Origin: an uncultured Oscillospiraceae bacterium
GTDB lineage: Bacteria > Bacillota > Clostridia > Oscillospirales > Oscillospiraceae
Reading direction: 5' to 3'
Length of the DNA stretch: 57,092 nt
Assembly (NCBI GenBank): GCA_905233385.1
Contig: CAJOEH010000014.1
Span: forward strand, 1-57,092
Below the pieces are notes generated by a model. That model was given only the letters and a program-made list of their open reading frames with translations. It had not been told where the DNA came from and ran no database searches. The translations under genes and the position numbers were made by a program. Shown one piece after another: positions 1 through 8,006 of this stretch. The first letter of the stretch is position 1. Each line of letters begins with the position of its first letter.

Positions 1-78
1 CACTACAACAGCTTCCCTATGCGACCACTCAACTGGCACTCGCCCAAAGACGTCCTTTTTTCTTTCGCAAAACTGTAA
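1..78 (+). CDS. C-terminal end of a truncated-by-window protein, possibly a transposase
   Basis: The frame is open from base 1 and stops with TAA at 76-78, giving 25 residues that include the motif RPLNWHSPKDVLF. The pattern of a basic or proline-containing stretch followed by L-x-W-x-(S/T)-P-x-x-V/A-F resembles the C-terminal tail of IS30/IS3-type transposases (catalytic core, then 'LG(W/Y)xTPxEVF'). Only the last 25 residues are visible, so family assignment is tentative. It could also be the end of an unrelated gene. Confidence 0.35.
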   Translation, partial: HYNSFPMRPLNWHSPKDVLFSFAKL

Positions 79-171
79 CACATCATTGACAAACCTACAC
101 TTTTTCGTTTTTCCGGCGTGCTGCGGCGGATGCCGGACATTTTACAGCGCGAAAAAAGTATCTTTTTCCGG

Positions 172-200
172 TTGAAAAACCGCGCGGGATGTGTTATATT
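172..200 (+). promoter_or_regulatory. Predicted sigma-A promoter of the polysaccharide operon
   Basis: TTGAAA at 172-177 and TATATT at 195-200 are separated by 17 bases. Transcription would start near 207, leaving a leader of about 43 bases with the Shine-Dalgarno GGAGG before the ATG at 250. Confidence 0.6.
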
Positions 201-249
201 TTATAAGGTATATTATGGAGAGGTCTGTAGTCCTGCAGCGGAGGTAGCT

Positions 250-990
250 ATGATTGATTTGCACTGCCATATCATTCCATGGGTCGACGACGGCGCGGAG
301 AACGCCCGCGTCGCCTGTAAAATGGCTGCGAACGCCCTGCAGAAGGGCGTGGATACGATCGTCTGCACCCCGCACTGCAACATCAGCGACGACATCCCCA
401 ACTACCGCGGCAGAGATTATGACGTGTGCTTCGCCATGTTCCGCGCCCTGCTGAAACAGCACGGGCTTCCCCTGCGCGTCCTGCCGGGCTGCGAGCTCTT
501 CGCGCACCGCTCCAATCTGCGGCGGCTTCTGGAAGATCGCCGCGTCGTCACCCTCAACCATTCGCGCTACCTTTTGACGGAGTTCAATTTCAACGGCTCC
601 GCCGAGAGTATGACCAACGCCCTGGATCTAATCGCGAAAAACGGCTTGATCCCGGTCGTCGCCCATCCCGAGCGCTACGACTGCGTCCAGCGCGATCCGA
701 AGCTCGCGGTCAGCTGGTTCGCAAAGGGCTATATCATCCAGCTCAACAAGGGCAGCATCCTCGGCCTGCTCGGCGAACGGGCCTTTCATGCGGGCACCCA
801 CCTGCTCGCCTCCGGCATCGCCCACGTGATCGCCAGCGACGCGCATGACGCGCGCTACCGCACCACGGGACTGCGATCCCTGCTGCCGGTTCTGGAGCGC
901 TTCTGCTCCCCGCAGTACATCGATCTGCTGCTCGAGACCAATCCGAACAGAATCATTCACGACAGGCATATCCCTGCTCCCGAAATATAA
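250..990 (+). CDS. cpsB: CpsB/CapC-family tyrosine-protein phosphatase (PHP domain)
   Basis: A 246-residue manganese-dependent PHP-fold phosphatase of the CpsB/YwqE family. These enzymes remove phosphate from the tyrosine cluster of the polysaccharide co-polymerase/kinase pair and so tune capsule or exopolysaccharide output. Visible metal-binding motifs are DLHCHI near residues 3-8, HPER near 138-141 and SDAH near 197-200, matching the PHP order. The ATG at 250 is chosen because GCGGAGG lies just upstream; the longer open frame from 118 has no such site and carries non-homologous sequence. It is the first gene of an operon with the DUF5011-like gene (10-base gap), two kinases and an ABC exporter. 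The length is typical for the family. Confidence 0.88.
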   Translation: MIDLHCHIIPWVDDGAENARVACKMAANALQKGVDTIVCTPHCNISDDIPNYRGRDYDVCFAMFRALLKQHGLPLRVLPGCELFAHRSNLRRLLEDRRVVTLNHSRYLLTEFNFNGSAESMTNALDLIAKNGLIPVVAHPERYDCVQRDPKLAVSWFAKGYIIQLNKGSILGLLGERAFHAGTHLLASGIAHVIASDAHDARYRTTGLRSLLPVLERFCSPQYIDLLLETNPNRIIHDRHIPAPEI

Positions 991-1000
991 GGAGTTCCTT

Positions 1001-1834
1001 ATGAGAAATCTTCAAATCATCGTTATCGTCATATTTTTGGTGGTGTCCGTTGCGTTTTCCGCGTTCTTCCTCTATGACCGCACCATGATGGACCACGAAG
1101 CGCCGATGATCTACTGCGACGGCGCTCCCGTCTACGTGAGCGTCCATGCCTCGGAAGCGGAGCTCTGCAGCGGCCTGACCGCTGTGGATAACGTCGACGG
1201 CGACCTCACAGACAGCATCATCGTCCGCAGAGTCTCCCAGCTCTACGGCTCAAACAGCGCCCTGATCTACTACGCCGTCTTCGACTCCTCCTCCAACTAC
1301 TGCACGTTCAGCAGAGGCGTTACCTATACCGACTACCGCAAGCCGCGTTTTGCGCTCTCCCAGCCTCTGAGCTTCAACGTCAGCAGCAAGATCACGCTGG
1401 AGGGGCGTCTGAGCGCGTCGGACGTCATCGACGGCGATATCACGCAGCGGATCCGTCTGTCGTCCGCCTCCGTCTCCATCACGGAACCGGGCGTCTATCC
1501 GATCACCGTGCAGGTCATGAACAGCAGCGGCGATACCGCCGTCGCGACGGTCCCGGTCATCATCCAGAGCTCCACCTCCCGCCACCCCATCATCCGTCTT
1601 TCCGAGTATCTGATCTATGCGAAAATGAACGAAGTGCTGACCGAAGAGCAGATGCGCAGCTATATCGTCAGTGCGCGTGAGAGCTCCAGCGGCTCGCTGC
1701 TGAGCGCGGAGGATATCAACATCGACATGAGCCAGTTGGACACCAGCAAGCGCGGCTGTACCAACGTTTCATACTCCTATACGAACGCCAGGGACCTCAC
1801 GTTCACCGTGATCCTGACGGTCGTCGTGGAATAA
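1001..1834 (+). CDS. Membrane-anchored protein with DUF5011/Ig-like repeats
   Basis: A 277-residue protein. Residues 5-25 form a strongly hydrophobic signal anchor, and the rest is predicted outside the membrane. Two beta-rich units follow, near residues 45-110 and 125-195, each with the pattern 'A(V/S)D..DGD(L/I)T..I..R', which is characteristic of DUF5011/HYR-like immunoglobulin-fold domains. No catalytic motif is visible. The start at 1001 follows an AAGGAG sequence. It sits between the phosphatase and the kinases, 13 bases before the next gene, so it is probably co-expressed. An exported partner of the polysaccharide machinery is an inference from position only. Confidence 0.7.
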   Translation: MRNLQIIVIVIFLVVSVAFSAFFLYDRTMMDHEAPMIYCDGAPVYVSVHASEAELCSGLTAVDNVDGDLTDSIIVRRVSQLYGSNSALIYYAVFDSSSNYCTFSRGVTYTDYRKPRFALSQPLSFNVSSKITLEGRLSASDVIDGDITQRIRLSSASVSITEPGVYPITVQVMNSSGDTAVATVPVIIQSSTSRHPIIRLSEYLIYAKMNEVLTEEQMRSYIVSARESSSGSLLSAEDINIDMSQLDTSKRGCTNVSYSYTNARDLTFTVILTVVVE

Positions 1835-1847
1835 GGAGGCGGCGCGT

Positions 1848-3380
1848 ATGGAAGAAAAGAAACGGATCTCGTGGGATCACTTTGACCTGTACTGTATCAT
1901 CCGGTTTGTCTTCAAATATTTCTGGCTGGTCATGCTTTCCGCGCTGATCGTTGTCATGAGCGTCTATCTGGGCCAACGGCTCGCGCTGTCGCCGAGATAT
2001 ACCAGCACGATCACCTTCTCCGTCACCTCTCGCGCAAGCAGCAGTCAGCTCGGCAGTCTCGCCGCCTCCACCACCGTCGCCGAGCAGTTCGGCGAGCTGC
2101 TTTCGAGCGATCTCGTGCGCGCGGCGGCCGCGAAGCGGATGGGATTATCCTCCTTCCCCGCCACGGTCAAAGTAAACGCGCCGAGCAGCACCAATATTCT
2201 TAACATGGACGTAACCGCGTCGTCGCCAGAGCTTGCCTACAAGAGCGCCCTGGCGATCATGGAATGTCATACGGAATACTCCAAGCCGGTCTTCTCTTCC
2301 ATGATACTGGACAACATCAACGGTCCGACGATCGCCGCGCAAGCGTCCGGCGGCTCCTCCAGAGAGCTGCTGCTCAAATTGTCCGCGCCGCTCGGCGCAG
2401 CGGCGATGATCCTCATACTCGTCATGACCTGCCTGCAGGCGGACACGGTGCAGACCACCGTCGGCGCAAAGCAGCAGATAGACGGCAAGCTGCTGGCAAC
2501 GGTCTATCATGAAAAGAAAAAGCGCACGCTCCGCAGCAGGCTGACCCGCAAGAAAACCTCTCTGCTGATCACCGATCCGCTGTGCAGCTTCTATTACTCG
2601 GAAACGATCCATCAGCTCCGCGTCTCGGTCGAGCGGGCGCACGAAAAAGACCGCAAGCAGATCTTCGTCATCACGAGCTGCAGTGAAAACGAGGGCAAAT
2701 CCACCGTCGCGGCGAACATCGCCCTGTCTCTTGCGCAGAAGCACCGCCGGGTGCTCCTCGTCGACGGCGATATGCGCAAGCCGGCGCAGTCTCTGATCTT
2801 TGAGCATCCGGTCAAAGCAGGGACGGATTTCGGCACCTTCCTGACCAAGGGCTTCACCGAGGAGAGCGTACTTGCGGCTGTCAAGCATTCGGATACCACC
2901 CATCTGCATACGCTGTTCTCCTCCGGCGTCCGCCGCCGCAAAATGGAAGCCTTCTCCGCCGACTCCTTCCGTCCGATCTTCGCCGTGCTGCGCAAGAACT
3001 TCAGTTATATCATCATCGATACCCCGCCGCTCGGGTTCTTCGCAGATGCCGACGTCATGGCGGAAGCCGCGGACGCCTCGATTCTGGTCGTACGCCAGGA
3101 TCTCGTCCCCGCGATCGCTGTCAACGACGCCCTTGACACGCTCAACGAGTCCCGCTCCGCATGTCTCGGCTTTGTTTTGAATAACGTGCATTCCTTCCGC
3201 GCCGCGGTACTGCCCTCCGGCTCGCACGGCTACGGTTACGGCTACGGCTATGGTTACGGTTACGGCTACGGCTACGGTTACGGACACAACTACGGTTACG
3301 GCTACGGCCGCAGCCGCAAGGACAAGAAGGCCTCCTCCGGGAAAGAGAAGCTGAAGAAGGAGGATGCAGAGAATGGATGA
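1848..3380 (+). CDS. Wzz/CpsC-CpsD fusion: polysaccharide co-polymerase and bacterial tyrosine (BY) kinase, copy 1
   Basis: A 510-residue fusion. The N-terminal Wzz-type part has transmembrane segments near residues 23-43 and 178-198, bracketing a rather short extracytoplasmic loop. The cytoplasmic BY-kinase has a Walker A (NEGKST, about 280-285), Walker A' (VLLVDGDMRKP, about 301-311) and Walker B (YIIIDTPP, about 387-394). The C-terminus carries a tyrosine cluster built of alternating Gly-Tyr (residues 461-487), the expected autophosphorylation region. BY-kinases of this type control chain length and export of surface polysaccharide and are antagonised by CpsB. A GGAGG site precedes the ATG, and the stop overlaps the leader of the second kinase. 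Having transmembrane and kinase parts in one chain is the proteobacterial Wzc arrangement; many Firmicutes split them. Confidence 0.85.
   Translation: MEEKKRISWDHFDLYCIIRFVFKYFWLVMLSALIVVMSVYLGQRLALSPRYTSTITFSVTSRASSSQLGSLAASTTVAEQFGELLSSDLVRAAAAKRMGLSSFPATVKVNAPSSTNILNMDVTASSPELAYKSALAIMECHTEYSKPVFSSMILDNINGPTIAAQASGGSSRELLLKLSAPLGAAAMILILVMTCLQADTVQTTVGAKQQIDGKLLATVYHEKKKRTLRSRLTRKKTSLLITDPLCSFYYSETIHQLRVSVERAHEKDRKQIFVITSCSENEGKSTVAANIALSLAQKHRRVLLVDGDMRKPAQSLIFEHPVKAGTDFGTFLTKGFTEESVLAAVKHSDTTHLHTLFSSGVRRRKMEAFSADSFRPIFAVLRKNFSYIIIDTPPLGFFADADVMAEAADASILVVRQDLVPAIAVNDALDTLNESRSACLGFVLNNVHSFRAAVLPSGSHGYGYGYGYGYGYGYGYGYGHNYGYGYGRSRKDKKASSGKEKLKKEDAENG
3228..3308 (+). repeat. Gly-Tyr codon repeat encoding the kinase tail
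   Basis: Twenty-seven codons, almost all alternating GGC/GGT-TAC/TAT (an approximately 6-base unit), encode the tyrosine cluster of the first kinase. One His-Asn interruption lies near its end. Synonymous third-base variation shows selection at the protein level. The low-complexity DNA is likely to vary in length between strains (inference). Confidence 0.9.
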
Positions 3381-4926
3381 TAAGAAGGCCTCCGGTATTC
3401 TGGATTTTAACTTTGCCGTTGTTCTCCACAACTTCTACAACGCCGCCAAACGCCTGGTCTGGTTTGCGCTCGCGCTGGCGATCGGTGCCGGCGCCTTCGC
3501 TTACTACAGATCCAGCCGCAGCTATACCCCCGTCTATTCTTCCTCCGTAGTCTTCTCCGTTCACGCGAGCTACGCGTCGACCACGGACATCATCGCCCGA
3601 AGCTCCTGGCTGGACAGCAACGCTGCGCAAATGCTTTCGGAGACTTTCCCTTATATCATCCGCAGTGAAAACACGATGATGCTCCTGCAGCTGGAACTGG
3701 GCCGCCCGATCAGCGGCAACATCACCGCGGTCGCGACCGCGGACGCCGCGCTGTTCACCATGACCGCGACCTCTGCGGATCCGCAGGACGCTTTTGATCT
3801 GATGCGGGCGGCGATCACGGTCTATCCGCAGGCGGCGAGCAACGTCCTCGGCGATACGCAGATCTTTATCATCAACGAGCCGCAGTCGCCGCCCACCAGC
3901 CCCGACAACTATAACGACGCTTTCGGCGCAGCCATGAAGCTAGCCGTCCCCGTTTTCCTTCTGGGCATCGTCGCGATCTTCCTGCTTTCCCTGACGAGAA
4001 AGACCGTGCACTCCGCGGAGGATCTGCGGAAGCTCGTCAGTCTGAAATGTCTTGCCTACGTGCCGAGCGTCAAGATGAAAAAGCATTCCAACCAGTCCAA
4101 TCTGTCGCTGACCATCACGAACCCGCGCGTCATGTCGACTTTCAACGAATCCATCCGCAACCTCCGCATCAAGGTGCAGAAGATCCTCTGGGACAAGGAC
4201 CAGCAGATCCTGCTCGTCACCAGCACCCTCCCGCACGAAGGAAAAACGACGGTCGCGACCAACCTCGCGCTTTCGCTCGCGCAGGAGGGCAAAAAGGTCA
4301 TCCTGATCGACGGCGACCTGCGCAAGCAGTCTCTGAAGGACACCATCGGCGTCAGCGAGCCCTCGGACGGCCTGCCGGATCTTCTCTCCGGCACCGGCGA
4401 TAATTTCCGTCTGCTCACCGTTCCGAACTCCACCCTGCTGCTGCTCTCCGGCGACAAGACCGTGGATCAGCCGCAGGCGCTGATCGATACGCCGCGAATG
4501 AAACAGGTGCTTGACATCCTGCGCCGGAGGATGGACTATATCATCATCGACTCTCCGCCTGCCGGCATTCTGTCCGACGCGGCCACACTCGCGAAATACG
4601 CGGACGCGACGCTCTATATCGTCCGCCAGGATATGGCGAGCACCCTGCAGATCTCGACCTCCATCGAGACGCTTTCGACGAACGACATCAACCTCATCGG
4701 CTGCGTCCTGAACGTGACGCAGGCCGGTACGACCCGCTACGGCTACGGCTCCAAATACAGCGCCGGATACGGCTACAGCTACGGCTACAAATACTCCAAC
4801 AATTCCTACGGTTACGGCAGAAAACGCTACAGCCGTTATGACGACGCGTCTGACACCGCGGAAGAGCTGACGCAGCAGATCAACGAAGCCACCGCGGGAG
4901 AAAACGAAACGGAACAGAGCGACTGA
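3373..4926 (+). CDS. Wzz/CpsC-CpsD fusion: polysaccharide co-polymerase and BY-kinase, copy 2
   Basis: A 517-residue paralogue of the preceding kinase. It has transmembrane segments near residues 20-40 and 180-205 around a Wzz-like loop, then Walker A (HEGKTT, about 288), Walker A' (VILIDGDLRKQ, about 309) and Walker B (YIIIDSPP, about 389). Its tail has spaced Tyr-Gly pairs (about 455-485) followed by an acidic Thr/Glu-rich end. Two ATGs (3364, 3373) are in frame. The one at 3373 is preferred because AAGGAGG ends 9 bases before it, while 3364 directly abuts that site. The start lies inside the end of copy 1, implying translational coupling. The two kinases are diverged, so this is not a recent duplication. 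Confidence 0.85.
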   Translation: MDDKKASGILDFNFAVVLHNFYNAAKRLVWFALALAIGAGAFAYYRSSRSYTPVYSSSVVFSVHASYASTTDIIARSSWLDSNAAQMLSETFPYIIRSENTMMLLQLELGRPISGNITAVATADAALFTMTATSADPQDAFDLMRAAITVYPQAASNVLGDTQIFIINEPQSPPTSPDNYNDAFGAAMKLAVPVFLLGIVAIFLLSLTRKTVHSAEDLRKLVSLKCLAYVPSVKMKKHSNQSNLSLTITNPRVMSTFNESIRNLRIKVQKILWDKDQQILLVTSTLPHEGKTTVATNLALSLAQEGKKVILIDGDLRKQSLKDTIGVSEPSDGLPDLLSGTGDNFRLLTVPNSTLLLLSGDKTVDQPQALIDTPRMKQVLDILRRRMDYIIIDSPPAGILSDAATLAKYADATLYIVRQDMASTLQISTSIETLSTNDINLIGCVLNVTQAGTTRYGYGSKYSAGYGYSYGYKYSNNSYGYGRKRYSRYDDASDTAEELTQQINEATAGENETEQSD

Positions 4927-4957
4927 TCCGATCCAATGAGAGAAAGGAGCTGACTCT

Positions 4958-6658
4958 ATGCGCGGTCTGCGGAAACTGAACCGCGGTCTTCTGCACGACG
5001 TCTGGTGCGAGACCCGCTGGATCTATACCCATACGCGGGCGTATAAAAAGTCGATCCTGCTCTTTATCCTGATCGGTCTGGCGACCACCGTGCTGAGCAT
5101 GGTGTCCGCCGTGCTGACCAAGAGTCTGATCAATTATATCATCGCGCAGAAGGGCTGGCACGTACTGCAGAACGGCATTCTGGTCGTACTGTTCGCCCTG
5201 TTCAGCATTCTGTTCGGCGCGATTTCCAGCCGCTACAGCGCGAAGATCAATCTGCGCGTCTCCAACGAGCTGCGCGCCGAAGTCTTCGGCGTCTTCCTGA
5301 ACACGGACTGGCAGGCGCTCCAGCAGTACCACTCCGGCGACCTGCTCAACCGCATCAACGCTGACGTCAGCAACATCGCCGGCAGTGTGCTCGGCTGGGT
5401 GCCGACCCTCGTCGTGAAAACGGCGCAGTTTGTCGCTTCCCTGCTCGTCATCCTGTATTATGACCCGACCATGGCGCTGTTCACCCTGCTCAGCGCGCCG
5501 ATCTCCCTGCTGATCGCCAAGCCCTTCGTGCGCAAGCTGCGGAAATTCAGCAACGAGATGCGCACGGTCAGCAGCGATATGATGGCGTTCAACGAAGAAG
5601 CCTTCCAGAACGCGCAGTCGATCAAGGCGTTCAATCTGGTCGGCTCCTTCCGGTCCAAACTGGATCAGGTGCAGCAGCTCTATTACGACACCGCGATGAA
5701 GCACAACTACGTCACCGTGCTCAACTCGTCTCTGCTCTCCACGATCGGCATGGTCGCGAGCTATCTCTGTCTCGGCTGGGGCGCATACCGTCTCTGGGAC
5801 GGGGCGATCGATTTCGGCACGATGGTGCTCTTCATTCAACTGGCCGGGTATCTTTCCTCCGCCCTCTCCGCCCTGTTCAAGCTCGTCCCCACGGCGATCG
5901 ACTGCACGGTCAGCGCGCAGCGAATCATGACGATCTTCAACCTTCCGCGCGAACCGGAGGGGGACACAAGCGCGGCCGACGCGATCCGCGACGCGGATCT
6001 CTGCCTGCGCGTAAAGGATCTTTGCTTTTCTTATCAGGATCGCTCCACTGTTCTGGAGCGCGTCGATCTGGAAGTCCAGCCGCGCGAGGTCGTTGCGATC
6101 GTCGGCCAGTCCGGCAGCGGCAAGACCACCCTGTTCCGTATCCTGCTCGGCCTGCTGAATCCGGATTCCGGCACGCTGGAGCTGATCGGCGGCGACAGGT
6201 CCGTGCCGGTCTCGCCGGCAACGAGAAGCCTGTTCGCCTATGTGCCGCAGGATAACGTGATCTTCACCGGAACGATCGCGGACACGCTGCGTCTGGTGCG
6301 TCCGGAGGCAAGCGACGACGAGATCTACGCCGCTCTGCGGGTCGCCTGCGCGGAGAACTTTGTCCGCGAACTGCCTGACGGGATCTACAGCGTGATGTCC
6401 GAGCGCGGCAGTTCCCTTTCCATCGGCCAGAATCAGCGTCTCGCGATCGCGCGCGCCGTCCTGGCGGACGCGCCGGTCATGCTGCTGGACGAGGTCACCT
6501 CCGCCCTCGATCTGGAGACGGAGGAGCAGGTGCTGCAGAATATCGCCGCCCTGCCGAACAAAACCTGCATCATTTCCACGCACCGGCCGAGCGTTCTCTC
6601 CCTGTGCGACCACATCTACAAAATTCAGGACAGACGCCTGCAAGAGGTCAAACAATAA
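4958..6658 (+). CDS. ABC exporter half-transporter (fused permease and ATPase)
   Basis: A 566-residue type I exporter. About 300 N-terminal residues form a six-helix membrane domain (first helix near residues 30-50). The ATPase has Walker A (GQSGSGKTT, about 381-389), a signature sequence LSIGQNQR near 486 in place of LSGGQ, Walker B (VMLLDEVTSALD, about 505-516) and a switch histidine (STHR). It would act as a homodimer or with a partner not seen here. It follows the kinases by 31 bases with an AAAGGAG site and is closed by a strong hairpin terminator, so it ends the operon. The substrate is unknown; export of a glycolipid, peptide or polysaccharide component is an inference from position. 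Confidence 0.85.
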   Translation: MRGLRKLNRGLLHDVWCETRWIYTHTRAYKKSILLFILIGLATTVLSMVSAVLTKSLINYIIAQKGWHVLQNGILVVLFALFSILFGAISSRYSAKINLRVSNELRAEVFGVFLNTDWQALQQYHSGDLLNRINADVSNIAGSVLGWVPTLVVKTAQFVASLLVILYYDPTMALFTLLSAPISLLIAKPFVRKLRKFSNEMRTVSSDMMAFNEEAFQNAQSIKAFNLVGSFRSKLDQVQQLYYDTAMKHNYVTVLNSSLLSTIGMVASYLCLGWGAYRLWDGAIDFGTMVLFIQLAGYLSSALSALFKLVPTAIDCTVSAQRIMTIFNLPREPEGDTSAADAIRDADLCLRVKDLCFSYQDRSTVLERVDLEVQPREVVAIVGQSGSGKTTLFRILLGLLNPDSGTLELIGGDRSVPVSPATRSLFAYVPQDNVIFTGTIADTLRLVRPEASDDEIYAALRVACAENFVRELPDGIYSVMSERGSSLSIGQNQRLAIARAVLADAPVMLLDEVTSALDLETEEQVLQNIAALPNKTCIISTHRPSVLSLCDHIYKIQDRRLQEVKQ

Positions 6659-6684
6659 GTCGTGCGAAAAACGCACGGCTTATT
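6654..6684 (+). terminator. Terminator of the polysaccharide operon
   Basis: A 13-bp stem (arms 6654-6666 and 6672-6684, one G-T pair) with an AAAAA loop overlaps the stop codon of the ABC gene. A T-rich stretch follows. Confidence 0.75.
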
Positions 6685-6701
6685 CTTGTAATTGCTTGCA
6701 A

Positions 6702-6732
6702 AAGCGCCTCCGGCCGAAAGCCGGAGGCGCTT
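6702..6732 (-). terminator. Terminator of hpf (possibly bidirectional)
   Basis: A GC-rich 13-bp stem (arms 6702-6714 and 6720-6732) lies just past the hpf stop. On the minus strand it is followed by TTTTGCAAG. Confidence 0.7.
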
Positions 6733-6743
6733 ATTCGTTTGTT

Positions 6744-7280
6744 TTACTCGTTATTTTCAATCAGACCGTAGCCGCCGTCGTTTCTCTTGTAGACCACTGC
6801 AAACGCCTGATTGTTCTCTTCATCCTTGAATGCGAAGAAATTGTGCTCCAGCAGATTCATCTGGAGGATCGCTTCTTCCCGGGTCATCGGCTTCATCGGG
6901 AATTCCTTGAAGCGGACGATCTCGAAGTTGTTCTCCTCGGGTTCCGGCGCGAAGGAGGTGACCTCTGCGCTGCGGACGAAGGCGTCCTGACGGAGTCTGC
7001 GAGCAAGGCGGGTCTTGTTCTTGCGGATCTGACGCTCGATCGTGGAGACCGCGGCGTCGATAGACGCGAACATGTCGGACGTTGCCTCGCTTGCACGGAA
7101 GAAGGTGTTTGCGGCGTGGATCGTAATCTCGACCTTGTTACGATCCTTTTCTACGGAAAAGGCGACGAGTGCCTCCGCGTCGTCCCGGAAAAACCGCTCA
7201 AGCTTCATGACTTTCTTTTCAGCATAAGCGTGGACGTTGGAGGGCAGGCTGACTTTCTTCTCGGTAAACTGGAATTTCAT
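6744..7280 (-). CDS. hpf: Ribosome hibernation promoting factor, long form
   Basis: A 178-residue long-form HPF. The N-terminal HPF/RaiA domain (residues 1-100, starting MKFQFTEKKVSLPSNVHAYA) binds the 30S decoding region. After a linker, the C-terminal domain (about 120-178, with RFKEFPMKPMTREEAILQMNLLEH and FKDEENNQAFAVVYKRNDGGYGLIE-type motifs) dimerises ribosomes into 100S particles in Firmicutes. Length and domain order match the family closely. GAAAGGAG precedes the ATG. It has its own promoter, which overlaps the end of the upstream DUF4364 gene, so expression in stationary phase or stress can be independent of that gene (inference). Confidence 0.93.
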   Translation of the reverse strand: MKFQFTEKKVSLPSNVHAYAEKKVMKLERFFRDDAEALVAFSVEKDRNKVEITIHAANTFFRASEATSDMFASIDAAVSTIERQIRKNKTRLARRLRQDAFVRSAEVTSFAPEPEENNFEIVRFKEFPMKPMTREEAILQMNLLEHNFFAFKDEENNQAFAVVYKRNDGGYGLIENNE

Positions 7281-7321
7281 GGTAGTCGCTCCTTTCGTGT
7301 TGTAGGACCTTTGCTGTCTAT

Positions 7322-7349
7322 ATTATAACATAGATTTCCCGGATTTCAA
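7322..7349 (-). promoter_or_regulatory. Predicted hpf promoter
   Basis: On the minus strand TTGAAA (7344-7349) and TATAAT (7322-7327) are 16 bases apart. The -35 box overlaps the stop codon of the upstream DUF4364 gene. Confidence 0.65.
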
Positions 7350-7885
7350 GTGTCTTCCTTTTTCTGCGCCAGAAGTTGGTCCATGATGACCCGGTAGATC
7401 AACTCCGCGTTCTCCTCGAACGCGTTCGCCAAACGGCGGGCATGTCCCTGCGTCGGCGCCATCAGCTCCATCTTGAGCAGGTCGCTGACCTCGTCGTTCA
7501 GGCTGAGCTGGACGGAGAAATCCCCGCCCTCGCGCTTGACGATGTTCGTCTTGACGAAGCTGCTGCGGCGCATGGCGCGGTTGAACTTCTCGATCGCCGC
7601 CTGCGCCCGCTGCATGACGGGATACGCTACGGCGTCCTCCGTCACCTCGCAGGTCTCCCTGCCCTTTTCCGTGATGACGAAGCGGCCGCCCTCGACCTCT
7701 TCCAGGTGGCCGCTCGCGACCATCTGCGGCACCGCCTGCGCCAGATCGAAATAGCTCAGGCAGTCGTCCTGGAAGGAAAGCTCATATATTTTCTGCAGAT
7801 CCACCGGGTACATCACCCGTGCCATTATATACAGGATCAGCAGTTTCACGTCCAGCATATCATGGATAAAACCATGGGGTTCCAT
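7346..7885 (-). CDS. DUF4364 family protein
   Basis: A 179-residue cytoplasmic protein of the Clostridia-specific DUF4364 family, predicted to begin with a winged-helix-like fold (residues about 5-75, LLILYIMARVMYPVDLQKIYEL). The rest is an alpha/beta region containing FSVQLSLNDE. The start at 7885 is chosen because AGGAGAG lies at the right distance; a longer frame reaches 8008 but runs through the promoter. Family members are widespread single-copy genes of unknown function, probably regulatory. Divergent from dpaA, with which it shares a 120-base intergenic region. Confidence 0.75.
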   Translation of the reverse strand: MEPHGFIHDMLDVKLLILYIMARVMYPVDLQKIYELSFQDDCLSYFDLAQAVPQMVASGHLEEVEGGRFVITEKGRETCEVTEDAVAYPVMQRAQAAIEKFNRAMRRSSFVKTNIVKREGGDFSVQLSLNDEVSDLLKMELMAPTQGHARRLANAFEENAELIYRVIMDQLLAQKKEDT

Positions 7886-7915
7886 AGCGTTCTCTCTCCT
7901 TTTCTTTCTGAATTC

Positions 7916-7944
7916 ATTATAGCGCACCTTGCCGTCCGTGGCAA
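7916..7944 (-). promoter_or_regulatory. Predicted promoter of the DUF4364 gene
   Basis: On the minus strand TTGCCA (7939-7944) and TATAAT (7916-7921) are separated by 17 bases. Confidence 0.6.
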
Positions 7945-7955
7945 CAACTCTTTTC

Positions 7956-7982
7956 ACCAATTTGCAAAAAATGCATAGCATG
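7956..7982 (+). promoter_or_regulatory. Possible sigma-K-type sporulation promoter for dpaAB
   Basis: No sigma-A boxes are seen before dpaA. Instead, AC at 7956-7957 and CATAGCATG at 7974-7982 are 16 bases apart. This is one mismatch from the mother-cell sigma-K consensus (AC, 16-17 bases, CATANNNTA), which drives dipicolinate synthase in Bacillus subtilis. Weak consensus, so tentative. Confidence 0.38.
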
Positions 7983-8006
7983 GGATAAAGGAAAGAAGGG
8001 ATACGC

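Noticed and set aside
3228-3308. Gly-Tyr codon repeat as a sequencing or assembly artefact
   Set aside because: The codons vary synonymously and a similar tail occurs in the second kinase, so it is a real protein feature.
4880-6676. A 598-codon minus-strand frame opposite the ABC exporter
   Set aside because: Low-complexity composition and no motifs, while the plus strand encodes clear Walker A, signature and Walker B motifs.
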